DNA from: Monoraphidium neglectum
Lineage: Eukaryota > Chlorophyta > Chlorophyceae > Sphaeropleales > Selenastraceae
Length of the DNA: 43,192 bases
Assembly (NCBI RefSeq): GCF_000611645.1
Contig: NW_014013554.1
Location: forward strand, 3,694-46,885
Direction of reading: 5' to 3'
In this document: positions 38,160 to 43,192 of the stretch, piece by piece
Numbering within the stretch: the first letter of the stretch is position 1
Layout: every line of letters begins with the position of its first letter
Made by a program: the position numbers and the translations under genes
The notes under the pieces: model-generated
What the model saw: the letters and a program-made list of their open reading frames with translations, nothing else
The model's database searches: none
What the model was told of the DNA's origin: nothing

Positions 38160-41136
38160 ATGGTTTACCTGTTCGTTTCCATCCCTCTGGACGGCCATAT
38201 CAAGCCGGCACTGAGCGTGGCCGCTGCCTTGAACGGCCGACTTGCCGCCGCTGGCAGCAGCGAGGTGCGATTTGCCGCGCTGTCCCGGGACCGTGCCCGG
38301 GTCGAGGCAGCTGGAATCGAGTTTGTAGACCTGGGAGATCTGTCACCTGATGACAACCTTGAGCTGGAGCGCCTCAAAGCGGCCACAATTGGCACCTCTG
38401 ACGCCGCGAGTGCCGCAACATTCGACGTGAGTGGGGCCCAGCTGAGAGAGGCGAGGAGCGCCGCGGCTCAGACCCAGCCGACGACGGCAGCCGATCTGCA
38501 CGCCTTGGCGCGCTTGCCGCTGAGGGCAGGCACACATGAATACTTGATCGCGCACCTGCAGCCGGGCACGGCGCTTGGTAGGGGTGCACGAAGCTGCTGC
38601 TATCTGGAACGCAATGGGCCCTACGAGCCCCAGCCCCTTCGCCCCATCTGCACCCTTGGCTGAATTGACGACCTTGAAAGCAGCCCCCAAGTTCCATTCC
38701 ACACCCTCATTCGCGGGGACCCCTGCCGCCTCCTCCTCGCAGATGTTCACTATGTTGGAAGCAAAGATGCTCCCGCCGCTTCTGAAGGCCATAGACACTG
38801 GGAGCGCTGACGTCATCGTCGCCGACTTTGCTGCCATGGTGCGAGGGTGCTAGCTCGAGCTCCGTGGGTGCAAAGTCGTACTCTGGGGCCATGGCTGCAA
38901 GCCTTCTGCAATTTGTGGCTGTGCTGGAATTTCGCAAACTCAGGCCCGCCCATTTCACGGCAAGTCACCGCCCTCCCCGCGTCGCCGACCACTTACCCCT
39001 CAGGCTGGCCACGACGCGGCCGAGGCGCGCCGCCTGCCGCTCGTCGTCCTGCAGCAGATCCCGCTCGGCCTCGCCCTGCTGTGCAGTGGCCACAACAGCT
39101 ACAACCTGCCGAGCCACGTGCCCCTAGAGATGGCGGGCCCTCTGATGCAGCCGGAGCGCCTCAGCCTGCTGCAGCGCGCCGTCAACCCGCTCCTGAAGCG
39201 CTGGGTCTACACGCGCATCGCCGCCATGACGGGGCCCCGGCGCGCCGCGGCGCGGAAAGCGGGGGGCCTTGTGGCAGCCCAGGGTTTTGGGGATCTCGAG
39301 ATGATGGGGTGGGGCGCGGCTGTGCCGCGTGTGATGAACCTGGTGTCGGGAGTCATGGACCTGGTGGGTGCCGCGCGCTTTTACTGGGCATTTCGCCTTG
39401 ACACGCGGCGCTGATGGGGACTTGAGAGCTTGGAAGGCGGGGTGTGCACGGGCCGGGAACTCGGTTGGTAGCACTTCGCAACTGTGCTCGCGAGTGCAGT
39501 GTGCATCCAGCCCCACATCAGCGTGCACCAGCTTTGCTTGACCCCCCGGACGCCATATCTTGCCCCACTCCCTTCCCCCGCCTGTCCTTCTTTCAATGCA
39601 GGAGGTGGAGCGCGAGCTGCCGCCTGGTTGGCACATGACTGGGCCGCAAAATGTCGCCATCAACGACCAAACCTTCCCGATGCCTCTTGAGGACGGACCT
39701 GTGCGCGACTTTTTGACACAGGCAGAGGGTGCGTGCAACGGGCAGGCCTGGTCAATGGTGGTTGCCCTAGGGTTGAAGCGGATGCGTTTTGAACGCACGC
39801 ACAGCTGTGACAAGCCTGGAGTACGGGTGCTTTGCGCTCTTTCCTGCAAACCCACCAGCCGCAGCGAACTTCCTGTTGTCCGGAGCCGCCGCCAGCGCCT
39901 CTGCCCAACACGCCCACGGCAACCGGACGCGGCTCGCCCACACATATGCCATTTGCAGAGGCCGACCAGCCCGTGGTGTATGTTGCGACTGGCACCATTG
40001 TGCGGCTAACGCAGGGCCAGGTCGACGCGGTGGTGGAGGCCATGCGGGCTGTGGAGGGCGCCCGCTTCGTGTGGAGCCTGCCCAAGGTGAGCGGGGGTGG
40101 GGTGTGGTGGGGAGCGGCCTTGCCGGAACAGGCACAGTACCCTGGCTCGTTCCACCCCCCCATCCAACCACAAATTCTTCCTCTGTCATTTCATCGCTTC
40201 TGAGGCCTTCAATTCAAGCAAGCCTCATCATAAATGCCGCACAAACGCTTTCCTGGTCTCTCAGGAGTCCCAGCTGCTGCTGTCGAGCGACTTCCATGCG
40301 TGGTCTCAGGGCAGGGTGCTGGTCCTCTCGTGGGCGCCGCAGCAGGCACTGCTCAGCAGCTCTCAGGTCGAGCTCTTCGTCACACACGGCGGCCTGAACA
40401 GGTGGGGCCCCGGGTTGCCAGCACACAGGAGCCTTTCGTCCAGTGCTGCACGCGCACTGGGGCGCAAGACACTGCCTGCGTTGCGCCCCCCCCCCTGTCG
40501 GTCGCGGCAATTAAAAGGCACACGTGGTGTGGGGGCTTTCAGATGGCCTCGGCACTGCATTCATGCTAGTAGGGCGGTTAAGCAGCTCAAGGCCATTCTG
40601 CTTGAGAACCCCGGCTTGTTCCCACGTGTCTGTGATCCCTTTCACCCACCCTCTCCAGCACGTACGAGGGCCTGGCTGCCGGCAAGCCGCTGGTGGTGAT
40701 GCCATTCTTTGGGGACCAGCCCGTCAACGCACAGCACATCGTCAACAAGGGGCTCGGGGCTCAGGTGCGCCGGGCCGAGCCTAAGCCAGTTGACAAGTGG
40801 GCGACTGGGGTTGTATGCACCCTGCATCAGTTTGCGTGGAGGTGCCTTGCAATGCAGACACCCAGCTCTTCCACGCGTGAAGGTGCACGCCGTGCAGGCA
40901 CCGTTGCGGTTGTTGGCACGGTATCCGAGGGCGTTGACCACGCTCCTGCCTCCCTGAAACTGCCCCCACAGGTCGACCCATGGACCCTGACGGCAGCCAA
41001 GCTGACGAGGGCTATTGAGGCGCAGCTGGCGGACAGGGAGGCCGCACGACGCGTGGCGGAGCTTGGGGCGCGCCTGCGGCGCCAGTCGGGCGCGCAGCGG
41101 GCTGCGGAACTTTTGGAGCGTTTTGGGCGGCAGTAG
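38160..41136 (+). CDS. family-1 UDP-glycosyltransferase (UGT)
   Basis: Transfers a sugar from a UDP-sugar to a small acceptor; the acceptor is unknown. Exons 38160-38426, 38743-38838, 39004-39363, 39602-39728, 39959-40086, 40265-40401, 40659-~40788 and 40972-41136 give about 469 aa (up to 530 if the last intron is kept). The N-terminus MVYLFVSIPLDGHIKPAL carries the catalytic His13 as in other GT-B UGTs. The sugar-nucleotide signature is WAPQQALLSSSQVELFVTHGGLNSTYEGLAAGKPLVVMPFFGDQ split over exons; it has THGGLNS rather than the plant THCGWNS, and Ser where the plant PSPG box has its first His. It therefore resembles the bacterial/fungal/animal form of the box more than land-plant PSPG. No signal peptide or C-terminal membrane helix is seen, so it is probably cytosolic. 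The exon ending at 39363 would otherwise read into a stop at 39414. Confidence 0.85.
40789..40971 (+). other. last UGT intron: length divisible by three and open in frame
   Basis: From the exon containing GDQPVNAQHIVNKG the frame stays open through to the final exon without a stop. Family comparison suggests removal of 183 nt (donor GTTGAC after AEPKP, joining to VDPWTL) or 162 nt (donor GTTGTA at 40810). Both keep frame with the acceptor CCCCCACAG. The intervening residues (TLHQFAWRCLAMQTPSSST...) do not look like UGT. If unspliced, the protein gains 54-61 residues. Confidence 0.55.
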
Positions 41137-42412
41137 GCGCGATGGGCTTGTCCGTGAATTTGTTCTGGTACGATTGCATCATCAGCAAAACAATGGCCCT
41201 TATGCATTGCTCGCCACCTCATCTTGGGGTCAACACAATAGTCAACGGTGTACCAAGGTGGTTGGCTGGCAAACACCGAGGAGTCATCTACTGTTGTCTG
41301 CACATAAGTATCGCAAGCCGCTGCTGCTGCTGGTGGTGGTGGTGGTGGTGGTGCTGCTGCGGCAAATTTGGGTGCACCGGCTGTGCAGAAAGTACTCAAA
41401 GACCCACACAAGTTTCATCGCTGCATGCTTTTGCATCTGTGCCTCCTTACCCCAAGTGGCTCAGTTGCTGGCCACGCTATGCTTAGTCACGCATCAACAC
41501 AAAAGAGCTGTACCAGCAATCTTCCTATTATTGCCATGCGAAATACTACCCATCACCGTGTGTGATGCTCATCCCATCCTGTGGGCGTCGGTGACCGGAA
41601 GTTGGGGTGGTGCCGACCTACAGACGCGCTGGGGTTTTTCAAGTGTTGGGCGCGCTGCTTGTCACGCAGATGCTGACTTGGGCCGGGTGCTGCAAGTAAC
41701 GGTGGTGAACACCCTGTGAGACGGGTGTGCATGATCAAACACCAAGCCAGCACGGTCATGCCCCTTTGATCATGCAGGGCGCTGTAATTTGCTCGCTCGT
41801 ATGCTTGGGGCTTGTGCTAGGAGGCCCGGTGCGAGGATGACAGCCCCCCAGGACACCTTCGGGCGCTCACATGCAGCCGCACGATTATGAAGGCGACTTT
41901 TCAAAGCTTTATTGGAAAACAAGTCACCAAACACGTTGATGGATTGGAGGAGTGGGGAGAGACCCGTCAGCTAGCTGTTTTGCGCTTGCTTTTCGAATTG
42001 GGTTGATGAGGCCCTGCAAACAATATTACCAGAGTGACATGTATGTAATAATTACAACGACACTTGCATACACCTAGATATGCGCCCGCAGGCACTAGCT
42101 GCGTCTGTGCATTCTGCGCGACAACATCACGCCTGAGTTCAAGGTGCGACGTAATTTTTGAGTATCAATAATCATCCCAGTGAATTCTGAGAGGCCAGGG
42201 CGACATTTTGAAGGTGCGCGCAGCAGGCATGGACGCCGTGGCACACGCATGACGGGACTGGAAATACATACGACCTCCATAAAAGTTGTGATATCTTCAC
42301 ATATCCCACAGGGCACAGCCGCGTTCGTTAGCGAGCGGCGCTCCGTGTGTGCGTCCGCTGTGCCTCGTCGCTGCGCAGCGCGTGCAGCAGCAGCTGCCGA
42401 AGAGGAGGCAGG
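41137..42412. other. intergenic region (UGT 3' side / NEK kinase 5' side)
   Basis: About 1.3 kb. It has a short (CTG)/(TGG)n patch at 41321-41352, and TGTAA at 41783-41787, 647 bp past the UGT stop. CATAAAAG near 42278 could be a weak TATA-like element for the NEK gene. No gene is recognised. Confidence 0.5.
41783..41787 (+). terminator. possible TGTAA poly(A) signal for the UGT
   Basis: This is the first TGTAA after the UGT stop codon, at a distance usual for green-algal 3' UTRs. The short motif makes it tentative. Confidence 0.3.
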
Positions 42413-43192
42413 ATGTACCGCGCCGTGAGCAACGAGGTGCAGGCGCAGCCGCAGGCACAGGCACAGCCCAAGTTCAAAGTGAGCACGATATGAATGGGCC
42501 GTTTGCCCTCGAGCAGGGCGTGCTTGGAGTGTGCAGCTCCTCCCAGCTGCGGCAGCAGGCGCCGCCAGCACCGGGGGCATGGCAGCGGCGCAAACGGGCC
42601 CCGCTCTGCCGCAACTCACGAGGCTACACGCCCTCACGCCGTGACTGCGACCTGGCCGCAGGTCCTGAAGGCTTTGGGGCGCGGCAGCTATGGGACTGTC
42701 TATAAGGTGCAGCGGCTGGCAGACGGCCAGGCGTATGCCATGAAGGAGACCGACATTGGGAAGATGAGCCACCAGGAGCGCAGCGACGCAGGTGCGCCCC
42801 CTGATTGTGTGAATGACACCACGCGCTTTCTTTTCTCGTCGCGGCCTCGCTCCAACCGACTCGAAGCCTGCAACCGGGGTTTTCTGAGCAGCCACGACAG
42901 CGCTGCGCTGCTGGCGACGAAGACTATGCCACTCAACCTTCGGCCACCTTCGCCTGTGCTGCTGCCCGTCCCTGATGGCGCGCTGCCGCCCACCCTGCAC
43001 ACAGGCGCTCCGCTCCCTCAGCTCTGGCCGTCTAACTGTCTAACTTGCCGCCCACCTCCTTACGCGGCCCCTGTTCCGCCCCTCCTCCCCCCAGTCAACG
43101 AGATCCGCGTGCTGGGGTCCCTGCGCCACCCCAATGTGGTGCGGCAGTATGAGACCTTTATGGCGGGCAACAAGCTCTGCATCGTCATGGAG
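42413..43192 (+). CDS. NEK (NIMA-related) protein kinase, 3' partial
   Basis: N-terminal part of a Ser/Thr kinase cut by the window edge. Exons 42413-42478, 42662-42791 and 43095->43192. The protein starts MYRAVSNEVQAQPQAQAQ, then FKVLKALGRGSYGTVYKVQR with the glycine loop GRGSYG (28-33). Lys50 lies in YAMKETDI, a sequence typical of NEK kinases, and AVNEIRVLGSLRHPNVVRQYETF carries the alpha-C Glu68. The last visible residues KLCIVME are the hinge. In green algae NEKs are linked to cilia/flagella length, deflagellation and the cell cycle; which member this is cannot be told without the rest. The ATG fits a short Gln-rich leader directly before the kinase domain. Confidence 0.87.

Noticed and set aside
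39364..39414. Stop codon after YWAFRLDTRR as the end of the UGT
   Set aside because: A good donor (CTG/GTGGGT) precedes it and the sugar-binding half of the enzyme follows in later exons in phase.

Overview
The window looks like nuclear DNA of a GC-rich green alga (Chlorophyta, probably a chlorophycean related to Chlamydomonas, Raphidocelis or Monoraphidium). The evidence is: genes split into many short exons with clean GT-AG introns, (CA)n and (CTG)n tracts in introns and polyglutamine in proteins, plant-type families (a two-domain AP2 factor, arginine-rich tandem CCCH zinc fingers), and no bacterial operon layout. The assignment is inferred from composition and families, not from a database match.

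Layout, left to right. (1) 1-4281 (+): 3' part of an AINTEGUMENTA-type AP2 gene with two AP2 domains, cut at the 5' edge. (2) 6140-9049 (-): long, disordered, polyQ-rich protein with four NPF motifs; its first exon is not located. (3) 10537-12930 (-) and 13785-17255 (+): a divergent pair of SGNH-hydrolase-like paralogues. The right one keeps Ser/Asn/Asp/His. The left one has lost Ser, Asn and His and gained a C-terminal membrane anchor. (4) 18536-21304 (-): DJ-1/PfpI-family protein (Hsp31/glyoxalase III type) with a 10-nt micro-exon. (5) 22392-27830 (+): class-2 DYRK kinase in 11 exons; a 433-base run of N lies inside one intron. (6) 29384-31814 (+) and 34173-36534 (-): a convergent pair of paralogous arginine-rich tandem CCCH zinc-finger proteins of almost the same length (517 and 516 aa). 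(7) 38160-41136 (+): family-1 UDP-glycosyltransferase behind a TATA box. (8) 42413-43192 (+): 5' part of a NEK kinase, cut at the right edge.

There is no sign of an operon, virus, transposon or CRISPR array. The genes do not form one pathway. The two kinases, the AP2 factor and the two CCCH proteins are regulatory types. The two SGNH proteins carry signal peptides and are probably secreted or surface-exposed. Most exon boundaries were set by hand from splice sites, reading-frame continuity and family conservation, so internal exons are firmer than first exons and UTRs. The strongest observations are the catalytically dead, membrane-anchored SGNH paralogue facing its intact sister, the duplicated convergent CCCH pair, the 10-nt micro-exon, and the polyQ/NPF protein.
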